The notes under the pieces were generated by a model that had not been told where the DNA came from, searched no databases, and saw nothing but the letters and a program-made list of their open reading frames with translations. The position numbers and the translations under genes are program-made. This document shows positions 1 to 12,783 of a stretch of DNA of 64,000 nucleotides, piece by piece. The stretch comes from Lithospermum erythrorhizon (taxonomy: Eukaryota; Streptophyta; Magnoliopsida; Boraginales; Boraginaceae): positions 1 to 64,000 of the forward strand of contig JADFUC010001348.1 in the NCBI GenBank assembly GCA_019722365.1, in the 5' to 3' direction. Position 1 is the first letter of the stretch. Each line of letters opens with the position of its first letter.

Positions 1-1655
1 AGCCTCAGCCTCACTTCGACTCAGATTCCTGGCTCTACTCTCGATACGGTCTCAAAACCAGTGGTTCTCAAGAACAGATTCTCGTGTTAATAGATGACTG
101 ATCTGCCTTTGACTGATCTCCGGTCTACTGCATTTGACGGACTTATCAGATATGTTTGCAGCTGACTCATTAACACCGAGACTGTGAGTCGGATGTTTAT
201 ACCTTCAAATGGGACTTTTGGATTTGATAAGCTTGACCTCATGGGATCTTGTACTGATACAGACTCGATTTTAACTCCTGAAATTGCGTTGTACTGAGCT
301 GACAAGAATAAGTCATTGAAGAACGTCGCTCTTCGTTTACTAAAGTCGTCTTTAAAGAAATTGTCACTTTAGAAAACAGACTTTAAGGATACGAATCTAA
401 TTTTTTAATTTAAATGGTGATTTTACCACTTGATTTAAGCTTCTGAAGTTATATCAATTTTAAGCTTCACTACGCTGTTCTTTAGTCAGTTTGTCAAGTC
501 ATAGAGCTGACGATCAAGATGCATGCTTAACGTCTAACCTTGTCAATTTATACCGATCAACTGGGGATAGGGCCTTAGCAACAGAAAGCCTGCCTAATCC
601 AACATGTGGACCGAACGCCGCCTTATTCCTATATCTAGGATTTAACGAATCAAACCTCAAATTTATCAAAGTGCTCCTCCAAGTTTATGAATAATCGTAA
701 TATATAATTTCATCCTCAATATCGAAGCTGCTTCGAGAAACTTACGCGATTCTCATTAGATTTTGCTTCAAACTTGAATGACATTGGCGCTTATGCACAA
801 TCCTTGATTTCGTGATCCTATTAAGCGCTTACCCTGAGGCAGTTGCTCACCACGCGCGCTTCTTTCGCGGTCTTCAAAGATTTAACTTAAATTTCAAAGA
901 TTCTTCTCTAAATTTTCTTCCGATTTTGTGTATTTTTGGGATGGAATTTCGGTCAAAAATAAGTGGCGAGTTGGGGGTATTTATAGTTTCTCGGCCTCAA
1001 ACGCCGCTTCGATCGACCGGTTTGATTTCAGAAAAAGGATTACGATTCGACCTGAATTTCGGCGCAAAGATTCGACCGCCTACTTACTCTTAAATTAGCG
1101 GCTGTGTATTTTATTTTGCGATCCTCTTTGAGACGGAAGTTAAGGTTCCGGTTCTTTTTGCGGCCAAGCAAGATTTCTATATCGCCCCGACCTTTTGTTC
1201 GATTGGTATCGCACAACTTTTGAAATACTGATTAACCATAACTTGCGAAATTGATTTTGAAATCCACAAAACTTCATGGAGTCTTCATTTTAAACCCCGT
1301 GGTTTATGTATCTTTTCATTTCGAGCCACGCTAAGCCAAGCGTCACATTTTAATTAATAAAATTAGGTTTTCGAGCCTGATTTTATCTCGAAATTTAAAT
1401 GCTAGCCATTTCGGAATCCTCAAGCTTTCAGTTCGAATCTTCAGGCTAATTAACGTAAACCCTTATTCTTTGACTTCATTAATTCCGCGCCGACATTTTA
1501 GAACCCTCGCTCGTCCGGGCGATTCGACTAACACTTGTGCTAATTGTAACCCTAATCAAATACGCAGTATTTTTTTGGGAGGCTCTCGACCCTTAATTAA
1601 CTTGATTAATTTTTAATAAATTTAATTATTTTTTTATAAATTTTCGATGTCTACA
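1..1655 (-). mobile_element. Ty3/gypsy LTR (copy L1), left end outside window
   Basis: This stretch aligns along its length with about 4285-6031 and 22395-24029. The shared landmarks are a tgctgacgatcaagatg-like stretch near 505, a TATA-type box read on the minus strand (CTATAAATA at 978-986), and a terminal gtctaca ending at 1655. Read on the minus strand the LTR starts TGTAGACA, a common start for plant gypsy LTRs. Only the LTR is present: no gag or pol lies to its right, so it is a solo LTR or the end of an element running off the window. It sits 143 bases from the broken 3' end of the dioxygenase pseudogene at 1798-3474. Confidence 0.75.
978..986 (-). promoter_or_regulatory. TATA box of LTR copy L1
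   Basis: CTATAAATA on the minus strand, followed by a C run. The same motif lies at 5508-5516 (one base changed) and 23530-23538 in the other two LTRs. Conservation in three diverged copies supports it as the LTR core promoter, with transcription leftwards. Activity is inferred. Confidence 0.55.
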
Positions 1656-1797
1656 CCTAAGAACATGGACATACACTAAAATTAATGAATATGGCCAGCT
1701 GTTATTAAGAAACATTTGAACTACATTATTGGTGTTTAAAAAAATGCATCTATAAGGATTAGGTATTTCAAGGATTATTATTAATTTTAGAGTATAC
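1656..1797. other. Short spacer between LTR L1 and 2OGD exon 3
   Basis: AT-rich DNA. The last 20 bases or so (from about 1776) match 51226-51245 next to the second dioxygenase copy, so homology between the copies ends here. The expected fourth 2OGD exon (second iron-binding His and the RxS motif) is not found. Confidence 0.6.
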
Positions 1798-3474
1798 CTC
1801 CAGTTGGTTCCCTATGTTGATCACGAAGGCATTTGAAAGTGCCTCAACAGTAAACCATTCTCCATCCTTCATCATCATCCAGTCTCCACTAATATATTTC
1901 CTCGATGTTAAGCCAGAATAAAGCCTGATCCCTTATGTTTTAATAACCCACACAAACTCTCGGATCTATGTGATAATTGTTGGCCGATAATAGCTGAACT
2001 TCATTCATATCCTTCAAGTAGTTAGCCCCAAGCCCCAGTCCTTCACATATCAATTTCAGTATTCTTGAACTCAACCTTCTTATTCCCAAAAGATATGTTG
2101 CCATCACCTCTAGTTTGAATTAGAAAAAATGAAAAATGTGTAAATTACCTTCAATATAGTCATTATCTCATAAAAAATGCAATGAATTGATGTATGTACC
2201 TATCGTTGTCTAGCTCAGTAGGTGAGACATCAATCAAGAAAGCATACATACGTGCACTTGAGTTCATCATTGTTTATCTATCATAAAATTCTTGTTTAAT
2301 GTGATCCCAATAAGATACATATGCAATATGTTTTAATTTATGGTGGTACGCATTTAATAAGGACTCATGCTTGATTTGGAGAGCGTTAAGGCTGGGAACC
2401 AATTATTCATAACAGTATGCATTTGTGGATAATGGTCAATGACTTTTAGATAAAGAGCACGAAAGAAATTATTGGAGATAAATAAGAAAAATGTACTATA
2501 AAATACGAAGGGTGGACATAATAGTTTTTTGAAAAATTAATTCTAGCATTTTATTTTACAAAAACTAGAGAGTATAACTACTTAAGATTTGGAATTTATT
2601 TTTCGTCATCCACCCATTAAATCTTCAAATGGACCATGCCCCATCCAATCACTAATCTTGCTTTGATTTAAGATTTGGAATTTCAAGTAAAAGCAAACAC
2701 AAAAATAATTGGATCATTCGAGTTTTCAATATCTCAAAGTTGACTTTCCTTATCAAAACGTTTTAGCCGTATGTAGCCCAAATGGACAATTAAAACATAA
2801 ACATAGATCTTGATTGCTTACCTATATCTAGAAGGTTTTTCAGGCCAACGTTGCATGCAATCTTCCAATGGATGAGAAGAAAGTTTGATATTCTCCCTCC
2901 ATAAATGAACACCATCATCATTTGCATAATCAGTGCTACTCAAGTAAAGCCAACCGTTCTCCTTTCCTTTATATACCTTCTCCTCAACTGGCTGGCTGAA
3001 AAATTCCTTCAAAACGCTAATTGTCTCCTTAATCACTTCTTCAGAAAATCCATGATTAATTACCTATACATGAATATTTTATTTAAATTTGCAATAATCT
3101 CATCTTATATTGAAAATTTTATAGAGTTTAGGTAAATGTTTATAAGGTTCTGGTCACTCCCTCAACAAATTACATGAAAAATGAATATGTGGACTTAATG
3201 ACTCAATTGGCTTAACAGAAAATGATGACAATAAACTTACCTGGAATCCTCCGAATTCTTGACAAGATTTCAAGATTTTTTTTATGGTTTCTTCCTTCTC
3301 TTCGGAGGAGTGATCTAACATGGAAAGATTTATCACAGGAAATGAATTTTGTTTGTTATTTTCAGTTTCAAAATTACCTGGTCTGAATTGTTGGGGAAAC
3401 TTATACTCTTCAGGAACAGCATCTACATCAAACCATCTTGAAGCATTAATATTGTTGTCCAGTAACAAAGCCAT
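1798..3474 (-). pseudogene. 2-oxoglutarate/Fe(II)-dependent dioxygenase pseudogene, copy 1 (H6H-like DOXC class)
   Basis: Three exons read leftwards. Exon 1 (3474-3241) starts MALLLDNNINASRWFDVDAV, carries the DIOX_N-type segment FPVINLSMLDHSS and ends GGFQ at a GTAAGT donor. Exon 2 (3063-2822) reads VINHGFSEEVIKE, then NGWLYLSSTDYAND, and ends PSRYR at GTAAGC. Exon 3 (2109-1798) holds RILKLICEGLGLGANYLKDM and ends DGEWFTVEALSNAFVINIGN. The family (hyoscyamine 6-hydroxylase, SRG1 and similar) hydroxylates or desaturates small specialised metabolites in the cytosol, using an HxD...H iron triad and RxS for 2-oxoglutarate. In exon 3 the PPCPDP-type stretch before the HID motif is deleted, several frames shift, and the final exon with the second His and RxS is missing. 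A GTATAC donor still follows exon 3. It is a non-functional remnant. The true substrate is unknown. Confidence 0.85.
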
Positions 3475-3622
3475 TAGAGAAGATTAATGTTTATTGTAAG
3501 TGGACACTAATTTTAATACATCTGTATATGTACTTGGTCATGTATTTATTATATAGAATCCTGTCAGACTACCTCACTAATTTGTGTAGTCAAAGAAGCC
3601 ATAATTTAATACGCCATTGCAA
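3475..3622 (-). promoter_or_regulatory. Conserved 5' flank of 2OGD copy 1
   Basis: This upstream 150 bases matches 54831-54976 before the second dioxygenase copy (shared tracts such as cttggtcatgtatttat and tttgtgtagtcaaagaagcc). It is the remnant promoter/5'UTR carried along in the duplication. Homology stops just after aatttaatacgcc in both copies. No certain TATA box was assigned. Confidence 0.45.
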
Positions 3623-4177
3623 CATAATCGGATCCATGAGTCCAAATTTGTTGATGTATTATTTAATTTTTTTTTTAAATTCAGAAAGTGATTTTTATCC
3701 TATTAATTAATCAAAAATAAGTTTATTCAATGACTCTATTAATTAAAAATATATATAATTTTGAATCTAAATACTACGTAACAATCAAAATTGATAAATG
3801 GCAAAAACTAAACTAAAAAGATTTATACCCAAATAATTAATAAAAATGTTAACAATAAGCAAATTCACAGATCAATAACAATTAAAAAAGATGATTAATA
3901 ATTAATAATTAAAGAAGATGATTAATAATTAAAAATTAACATGTCAATTAGCCAATTAATCCATTAAATAATCAATATTTAGATTATTCAACTAATCAAT
4001 TTAGATTAACATGTCACATGTTGCAGTATGGTCCCTGGGACAATAGGGTAGAAAGTGCAAAATTTATCACTTTCGCGGATCATAATGCAACACTTGTGCA
4101 ACTTTCGCGGAATAATTTGCAACAATATAATTATCCGAGCTCAAAACAGCAACTATCCTAACAACCACTAGCTCATT
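3623..4177. other. AT-rich intergenic stretch with short repeats
   Basis: No coding signal. A short direct repeat (gatgattaataattaa) occurs at about 3890-3930. The part at 4020-4130 (gttgcagtatggtccctggg, then two copies of actttcgcgga) resembles the ends of short non-autonomous DNA transposons but no partner end was found. Confidence 0.4.
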
Positions 4178-4284
4178 TATGTTATGTTGTTTTGTTGGAT
4201 AAATCTAGTGTTGAGAAAAACTAGTATTTCATATTACTTTAAAAATTTAGAAAAAAATGTGGGGTTCATATTTTATAATTGTAA
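4178..4284. repeat. Left half of target block split by the 20-kb insertion
   Basis: Matches 57931-58036 (ggataaatctag and caagtatttcata-like landmarks). The other half of the same block resumes at 24030. In copy Y the two halves are contiguous, so this is host sequence interrupted by the gypsy element. Confidence 0.75.
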
Positions 4285-6031
4285 TGCAAACAAGAATTTT
4301 TATTATTTATTTAAAGGGGTACAAAATAAAATTTTAGAAAAATTCCTCAATGTAATAAGTTTTATCTGTCTTAAGAGGATTCTGACTGCCCAAATACATA
4401 ATCCCTAAGCCATTGATTTATTTCATGACGTCTTCTGAATTTGCTTCTCACTTGACTGTCTTCGAGCTCGATTTGAGGTCGATTGATTCGAGCCCTATTA
4501 CTTAGCCTGATACGTGTCCCGGGTTCTTAATGGACCGAGACCGATCCTCGACTTGTATACGGTCCGAAATTGGGGAGCTTTAGCAACAGATTCCCCCGTG
4601 TCAAGCCAGGATGACTTCAACTCTCGATCGATCTCCGCCTTATGTCGACCGATGGATTTACTACAAGTTTCAGCCATGGCTTGAAAAGTTTCACCTTATA
4701 TCCCCTTAGGAACTGCATACGACCTTTCGATGCATACGTTCAAAAATTTCGAAAAAAAAAGAATCAATGTATATATTTTTTACGGTAGATCAGAGATATT
4801 CCCAACGGGACTTAGTAGCTCGATATACTTATTTTTCGCGTGACTTGAACTGGTGCCTCGCGAGTCGATGAGCGATACAGTTGCTCGTCAAGTAACGCAC
4901 GCCTCGCTTGTACTACAACGCCTTAGCGTACTGTCATTGCAGGTATGATTTTAATTCAGATTTCTTTTGTCTCACTTGGATTCGATTTAAGCTAAAGAAT
5001 GCATTTTCTAAATTGCATTTGTTAATGTGTGCTGACGATCAAGATGAAGCGGGTTGTTCCAACCTTGTCATTTATACTAATCACTTAGACAGGGCCTGCC
5101 ATGTTTCATTGGAATCCAACCATGTAGACTGAATGCTCAGCAGGTATTCCTATATCCTGAATCCTCACGATCAAACCTAGATTTTCTGCAAGTTCACGCA
5201 AAGAAGTCAGCTTAATAATTAGGGGTTATTTAGCTTATTCCCCGAATATTCAAGCATTCTCGAGAAATCTATGTCGATTCTCACGTGATTGCTCAAACTC
5301 GGGAGGAATTATCAGATGGTGCAATAATTCCACATTAGGCGCTCTCTTTTAGGGCCGACCGGAAGTATTTTCCGCAAAGCAATCAAAGTTTGTTTCGCTT
5401 TGGTAGCTTAAACGATTTAACTTGCAGAAATTTCGTATGCTTTTCATATATTTTCTCAAGTGTTTTTTCAGGTAATTAATGTCAGATAATTTTAAAATTG
5501 GGGGGGGCATTTATAGGCCTTTGGAATACTTGCTCCGCATTGGTTTGTTTATTTTCGCAAGTAGTATTACTTATCTAACTGTCAATTTTCGGCGAAAGAT
5601 TCAACCATCGGATATTAGGGAATCAATTTTCTCCAATCATCAAAAAGGCCTATTTTGTTTGGGTAGGAAGAAGGTTTTTGATCTTTTTCCAAAGTCAAAC
5701 ATATTTTCACGCTGAATTTGACCTTGGAGCCTTGATTAACCCTATAACTGAGTCTCCATTTCGAACCCCGAAAGCAAAACTCAATTGAGGCCTCAGCCGA
5801 TTTTAATGTGATAAAATTAGGTGGTATTTTAGCTACAACCCTAAATTTAATGCTCATTTAATTCGCAAGTATTGCCTTTAAACCCTTATCTCAATCGGCG
5901 GTTTTACATTAAATTTGGGTGGTTCAATCGGTAACTCAGCCACGTGGGCATATCTTTAAATGGGCCGATTTAATTAATTTAATAAGCTTTCTTCATCATT
6001 TTAATTATTTTAAATACCACTTCTGATGTAT
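4285..6031 (-). mobile_element. 3' LTR (left) of the 20-kb gypsy element, copy L2
   Basis: Aligns with 22395-24029 and 1-1655. Shared points are the start tract ttattatttatttaaag near 4300, gctgacgatcaagatga near 5031, the CATTTATAG promoter motif at 5508-5516, and the terminal aattaattt...ttctgatgta near 6020. It is strongly diverged from its partner LTR by substitutions and indels, so the insertion is old. The ORFs seen here (for example 5479-5715) are LTR shadows. Confidence 0.75.
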
Positions 6032-6039
6032 TGCCCCTC

Positions 6040-8290
6040 TCACTGGACATACATAGAAAAGCTGCTCGATCTGCATAATGCGTATTTATTTTCAACATGA
6101 ATGTATTATAACGACAGCCCCAAAGCCAGCCGCGGTAGGAACAGAGAGCCCGGAACACCAAATGAGCGGACTTACCTCAAGCGTTCATTGCTATTCAGCT
6201 GATTTCCATTAAGATTTCACACAATGCTTGTTTTATAACTATCAGCGATATCTAACCACCTTCCATATATATACAACATAGCCCATTGGTCAGCACGCAA
6301 AGCAGTGCTGTTAAAGCAGAGGGGCACTGCATCAGTTAACAGCCAGCCGATATCCCGACAGTTGAGTTTGGTAATAGTGTTAACATACTGTATCGGCTGA
6401 GCGAACAGACATTGTATTTCTTCAATATGGGAGGATCTCACTGACGTTGTTTGAAGACTGAACAGTCCTCCAATGCTCTTCTCTAGTTAATTCAGCCGTC
6501 TGTCATTCCCGACACAAATAAATAAATAGCCCATACCAAGCACAGTAGTTACTTAGTTTTAGCGGCTATCACAGGGGGTGAACTTACCGACGAACAGTTA
6601 TTGCACAATACAGTGAGCCAGTTCAACACCATGAATAAAAATACGATAGCAGAGAGACCAGATCATACAACAAGATTCAAAGAATGTCTCGCATGGTCAC
6701 GTCGTTAATGTTCACACACAAACATCTGCACAAATCATGGCATTGTCGGTCTACCAGCAACTCCAGTCACCTTCTATCTTTTCTCATATCTCCAGAACAG
6801 AGTCATTTCCATCAAGATTAATTCGAAGCTGATCAGAATAGATAACGTTGGTTGACCATCAAAGATGCAATGTAGTAGCGGGCGTCAACATCGTCAATAC
6901 TGGCGGCAAATGGGATGATCTTCATATGTCGAAGATAGCGTTAACATATCACGCCATAGCAAAAGTGAGCGCACCGGGCGTTAACACAACACGCATTACA
7001 GCAAAGCTGAGATTTTCATCGCATTACAATACCGAAAGAGAGTCAATCATGGCTCCGCAGTGAAGCAGAGTCACCCAACCCCAATCATCCCAACATGTAC
7101 AAATCCTAATACCTGCTCACCTCAAAGTCATACATAACTCCAACAAACACCTCTCAATAAATCAACTACTTACTCCCCAAACAAAGTTAAAAGACACAAA
7201 TGCAAGTTATCTCACAATCATAAATCAATCACAACCACGACAAGGCCAATGAATACATGTTGCCGATAAGGCCACAAGTAAATCGAAATATAAATCGGGA
7301 GTTCAAGCTTACATTTACCTCAAGAATCTTCACCATGTAATATAATCACATAATCATATCATGGCTCAAGGCCAAATGAATTGCCACATAATCATACCAC
7401 AATAACATGTTCACATTAAATTTAAAGGGCACGCAAAGTAACACCCGCGAGATAAGTACTCACCGCTAGCCACCACAAAAAAACTTTCAAGGACATAATC
7501 ACGGTAACCGCCCCCTTTCCACGATCAATTTAACAAAATACTACAAAGTAATATCAAGACTCATACTACAAAAACCAAGGTTTGTGAAGACACGCTACTA
7601 ACTCTGTTTTGAACTATTTTAACGCAGGTCTAAAATGACTACAACAATCTAATCAATAATCCCGCTGACACAACCCAATCGACTCGTAATTCCACCTTAT
7701 TATTTTAACATTTCAAATCAACTTATAAGTCATTCTAATTAACCCTCGTTCATAATTAACAACCTATACCCAAAAATATCGATTATAACTCAACTCAAAA
7801 AATAATACTTTTCTCAACCCACTTTTAATCAATTTTAAATCACCATTTTAACATCACAACAACTACAATAAAGTCCCAATATAACCTCCTACACATTTAA
7901 AGTCTTATAAAAATATCAACCCAAAAAGTCAACCGAAACCTAGAAAAGTCAACCCGACCATAGCATCCTCAAACGACCTTTAAGTCATGAATTCATCACT
8001 TATATACATCATAGGACCCATAACAAACTTAGAAACCATAAATTGAAGTAAAAAGTCAACCAAAAGTCAACCATCAAAAACCAAGACATTTTCTTACCTC
8101 AAAATCGCAGGAAGATGCTTTTAAGCCTTAATAACGAATTGAGGTTCTTTATAAACAACAAAGTGAAGAACGGGTTAGAAAATCTTATTTCGCTTCCAAA
8201 GGGGGGTCTCGCCAAACTTGGGACGGAGAAGCGAGATATTTTCAGGATTTCGATGACAAGACGGGAAGAATGATAACTTACCCTAAGTCA
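6040..8290 (-). mobile_element. Second gypsy family, LTR copy A (minus)
   Basis: Reverse-complement match to copy C (14592-17150). A TATA-like tract (minus TTGTATATATATGG, about 6265-6280), a gtaagttcaccccctgt tract (plus strand about 6569-6590, reversed), a degenerate tandem zone (6840-7060), and gaggtaagaaaatg near 8085-8100 occur in the same order in both. The left edge is approximate. No internal coding region is attached. The right side abuts copy B head to tail. Confidence 0.6.
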
Positions 8291-8299
8291 TGAAAAACC

Positions 8300-10928
8300 G
8301 CAGAGGGAGTTTCAAGGCCTCGAATGACTGCCCGCCCCAGCTCACGCCCGGCGCTGGTAGCCATTAAATCCCGAACACTGTAGCCACTCAAACCGATTGA
8401 CGACGGCTTGAACACAATTGCTTCATCTAAAAATGTGATCACAATTAAGTTTCCTAAATCAAAACAGCTTTAAAATTTATAATCCTCCATATCGAAACGA
8501 CCAACCCATATATATATACACAACATATCCTTAAAATAGCAATGCCTAAAGCTACAAAAGACGATACATACTATATTCGAATACAAATGACAACAAATTT
8601 AATAAGGCTAGTAAGTTTCAAAATAAAATAAACAATCAAAACAATGACAACACATCAAAATCAGATCACAGGATCTCTTCCGCCACTGACAAGCCACCTA
8701 GCCACTGAACAAAATCCTCAAACAAATTGCTCAATCACACACAACCCGGCATTAAACGAACGCCGCCCAATGCGGTGGGCGAAGTCGAGGCTTAATGAAA
8801 TGCAACACGTGGTGAACTTTACTATACGAACAGTCAATTAATAATAGTCAAATATGAATGAAATACATATATCCGTGACTACCTAAAAAGTCATACAAAC
8901 ATGCATTCCACAGAAATTTACATAATACATTTAAGATATAATAGAAAGTTTCAAAGAAACATACAAATCAAGATCTAACAATGACTAAAAACTCTATCAT
9001 CAAACTCCTATCTCTCGTATCCCCACCAAAGATAGCTCACAACTTAATGCTGCATATGCTCAATCCGTCACTCAGCAGGAACGGACTAATCAATAATCAC
9101 CCCGCACTTATACCGCAAAGATAAGGCCAAACCGCACTTATACACAAAGGTGCACCGCACTTACACAAAGCAGGCACATCGCACTCATACACTAAGTACA
9201 AGGCACACAGCTCTTATACACTATGATAAGGCACACCGCTTCCATACACCAAGTATAAGTACACCGCCTTATACACTAAGTATAAGGCACACCGCACTTA
9301 TACACTACATAAGGCACACGAGCATAGCCCCCGGCAAGGAAGGAGAGTCACCTAACCCCTGATCACCCCAACATAAACAAACTCGATACTCAAGTCCCCA
9401 AGTCATACATAACTCTAACCATCACCTCTCTCAATAACCAACTATTCTACTCCCAAACAATAACCAAGCACACACTAAAACATCTCACAATCAGAAAGTC
9501 AACACACAATCACCGACAAGGCGACTGAATCATAAAAGCGACAAGCGCCATTGATGAAATCATAAGGCCGATGCGCCACGCCGTAAAATCATAAGCGCCG
9601 ACAAAGTCTTTAAATCTAAATATAAGTCGAGTTCATGATATTACTTACCTCAAGCAATCTTCAACGCCTACGTAATATAATCACATAATCATATAATACT
9701 ATACGTATATCATTCTCAAGTAATCATAACACAATAACATGTATATCATTCTTCACATATTCATATCACAATAACATGTATATTATTCTCACATAATCAT
9801 ATCACAATAACATGTATATCACAATTTAAAGTAAGTACGCAGTAACACCCGCGAGATAAGTACTTACCTCTGTTAGCTACTCTGTACCAAGCGAAAGACA
9901 ATCGCGTAATCGCTCTTTTCACGATCAATGCCTAAACAACACCCAGAATTATAATCACACCTATTACTATACCTAAGGCTCTAGAGATACACCAACTCTT
10001 AGTGGAACTATTTTCCAACGGGTCTAACATGACGGATAACTATCGAATTATAATCTCATCGGACACAACCCAATCGATTCCCCGCTAAAATTCCATCTTA
10101 TCACTTTAATATTTCAAATCAACTTATAAGTCATTCTAATTAATCACAGATCCCTAATTAACAAATCCTATACTCCAAATATCACTATAACTCAACTCGA
10201 ATTAACACTTTTTCTACATAACTCTTTAATCAATTTTAAATCACCAATTTAACATCATAATAGCTAATAAGGCCTCAAAAATGTTCCTCCTACACATTTA
10301 ATGTCTTAGAAAAATATCAACCCACCTAAAAAGTCAACTCACTCCATAACGCCTCAAACAACCTCTCGAATTATTTAATTAAGCACTTCTATACATCATG
10401 TAACCCACAATACTTAATCATCATCATAGAATCAATTCACAAAAAGCCAACTAAAAGTCAACTATGTCAAACCCAAGAAATATCTCGAAAGATTTGAAAT
10501 TTTACCTTAACTCGAAGAGAACGACGGGGGAGAAAGAGATTCTAAGCAACCTGATCTCGAGCCTGAAATGACAATCGAAGAGTAGAAAATGGAAAATGAA
10601 ATTTTTTAAGGAGCAAGAATATCTCTACTCTAGAGAAGAAAGAAAGCAAGATGAACTTGACATGATGACGTGGAAGATAAAGTTACGATAGATATTTAAA
10701 AAACTGAATTCCGCTCGGCTTCTAAGCACCGCTTATCGCATTCTTAAATCTCCACTAACTCGATTCCAAAGATAAAATATTCCACGGCAAAAACTACTAA
10801 ATTATAAATGTAACTCGCTAAAAAATTTACTTAAATAATATTATCATCAGATTATTTATACTATCCCGTATCTCCCAATTTAATCGAAAATTTAAATTTT
10901 TTTTTTTTCAAACGGGTTATTACAAGTA
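8300..10928 (-). mobile_element. Second gypsy family, LTR copy B (minus)
   Basis: Minus-strand LTR beginning TGTAATAACCCG (reverse of cgggttattaca ending at about 10922) and running to about 8300. It contains the ATATATATATGG-like TATA tract at 8508-8521, a minisatellite at 9100-9330, and long stretches parallel to copy A (for example caccccaacat followed by gtcatacataactc). A tract near 8440-8475 (minus ctgttttgatttaggaaactta) is shared with copy D at 60597-60617. It lies immediately next to copy A in the same orientation without an internal region. Confidence 0.6.
9100..9330. repeat. About 30-bp minisatellite inside LTR copy B
   Basis: Repeated units around aaggcacaccgcacttatac with actaagt spacers, about seven imperfect copies. 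Equivalent but longer-period arrays occur at 16215-16480 (copy C) and 59700-59940 (copy D), so the array belongs to the LTR family. The His/Thr-rich ORF here is a translation artefact of the repeat. Confidence 0.75.
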
Positions 10929-10989
10929 AATACGTAAACTGACTGAATCGAGCTTATCGAACTAATTTAACGATCAAACTTAACCTCAA

Positions 10990-11150
10990 TTATTCTGCTA
11001 TTAATACTAAATTATAAATGTATTCGCTCAAATAATTTACGAAATAATATTATTATCGAAATTATTTATACTATCTCGTGGTCCCACCACCCACCTAAAT
11101 TCTCTTTTTATTTTTTATTTTTATTTTTTTTTAACGAATGGGTTATTACA
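10990..11150 (-). repeat. Partial duplicate of the LTR B start
   Basis: Repeats 10770-10928 (ctaaattataaatgta, aataatattattatc, ttatttatactatc, then a T-rich run and gggttattaca). The 5' end of the LTR is thus present twice in tandem. This could be a truncated second LTR or slippage. Confidence 0.6.
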
Positions 11151-11639
11151 TATTACATGTTGGTTTTCAAGAGTCTGCACTTCTGCAAGATACGTTGCTC
11201 CATTTATTACCGACATCCAAATTTCGTTGACTTTTAACTGGATGAAAGCAAGCATGCTGGGTTGGACCTACGGCGTATTTGAAATTTAGTATCCGGCTTG
11301 GCCCTAGCTAACACTTCTCCCATCTATGCGAGGTTCGTAGCTCAGGATTAACCATGTTCTTGACTCGCTGCGTTGCATTTAAGACTAATCATGGGTCCTC
11401 TGGCCATCATCCATGTCATTTAAGACTATAAAGGACGATCACTATTCAGTAATTTCATCGTGGATTCATATATGATACAATCCCTACCAATTCCTAGCTT
11501 ATGTAAAGTTGCTGACTTATTTTTTAGGATGTATTACGGCATATTTTGCATGCCACGATCCTTAATTAAGTCTGGTTCAGAGCTGGTCTAAGCACTTAAT
11601 TACGAGATTTAACGCCAACTTCAAGGTTCAATCCCATTT

Positions 11640-12345
11640 AATTCTCCATTTATTGGAGAATTAAATTATTTGGGTTTAGTGTTAAAATGATGTATTACAT
11701 GTTAAGACCCGTTTAATCCTCTATTTATTAGAGAATTAATTGGATTTGTGTTTAATATTAACATGATGTATTACATGTTAAGCCCCATTTAATTCTCTAT
11801 TTATTAGAGAATTACTTTGATTTGGATTTAATATTAACATGAATTTATTATAGGTTAAGACCCATTTAATTCTCTATTTGTTAGAGAATTGATTTGTTCG
11901 GGTTTAATATTAACATGAGTTTATTGCATGTTAAAACCTGTTTAATTCTCTATTTATTAGAGAAATTAGTTTATTTGGGTTTAATGTTAACATGATGTAT
12001 TACATGTTAAGACTCATTTAATTCTCTATTTGTTAGATAATTAATTTGATTTGGGTTTAATATAACATGAATTTATTACATGTTAAGACCCATTTAATTT
12101 TCTATTTATTAGAGAATTTAATTATTAGGGTTTAATGTTAACATAATGTATTACATGTTAAGACCCATTTAATTCTCTACTTGTTAGAGAATTGATTTGT
12201 TCGAGTTTAATATTAACATGAGTTTATTACATGTTAAGACCCGTTTAATCCTCTATTTATTAGAAAATTAACTTTTTTTGGGTTTAATATTAACATACAT
12301 TTATTACATGTTAAAACTCATTTAATTCGTGATCCCTTAAAGGAT
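11640..12345. repeat. 76-bp minisatellite with a built-in hairpin, ten units
   Basis: Unit starts (aattctct or variants) fall at 11640, 11715, 11791, 11868, 11944, 12020, 12096, 12171, 12247 and 12324, a spacing of 75-77. Each unit has the inverted repeat AATTCTCTA / TAGAGAATT around a 5-base loop, then gggtttaatattaacatg and ttattacatgttaagaccc. The last unit degenerates after its first bases. Arm changes are sometimes matched on both sides (ctcca with tggag in unit 1). Confidence 0.9.
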
Positions 12346-12773
12346 TTATTGAGAATTAAATTTTCTAGAGATTTAGCACTCTTGTTTATTGCGTTTATAT
12401 TGATTCGAATCCATACGGATTTAACGGAACCAATATTCACAATTCTAACATGAATTTATTACATGTTAGATATTTAAGATAATTAATCTTAATCTTTATG
12501 GATTAGTAGAATTAGTTATCTTAATCTTAGGATTCAAATCCCATTTTATTAATTTTCGGACCAATTTTGGACCCATTTTGTTCAACCGGAAAATATTCAA
12601 GATATAATTTTCATGAGAAAAATTTTGATCATCCCGACCCATATGTATGGGATTTTCGAACACAGCCTAGTGGTGGACTAATTTCATTTATTTTAGCTCA
12701 TCCACCACAAGGCAAACTACTTGTCCATCAAGACAATCAATGGGCTTTTAGGGCTTAGAAGTACTAGGCTTTA

Positions 12774-12783
12774 TCTATATAAG
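12774..12783 (+). promoter_or_regulatory. TATA-like box downstream of the minisatellite
   Basis: ctatataagg on the plus strand, about 430 bases after the array and before a pyrimidine-rich leader. It has the spacing and composition of an LTR core promoter whose U3 would hold the repeat array. Function is inferred. Confidence 0.35.

Noticed and set aside
9060..9362. Evenly spaced repeats that could suggest a CRISPR array
   Set aside because: Units are contiguous imperfect tandem repeats without unique spacers, inside a plant LTR.
11640..12345. 76-bp repeat array as CRISPR
   Set aside because: The whole 76-bp period is repeated, so there are no unique spacers.
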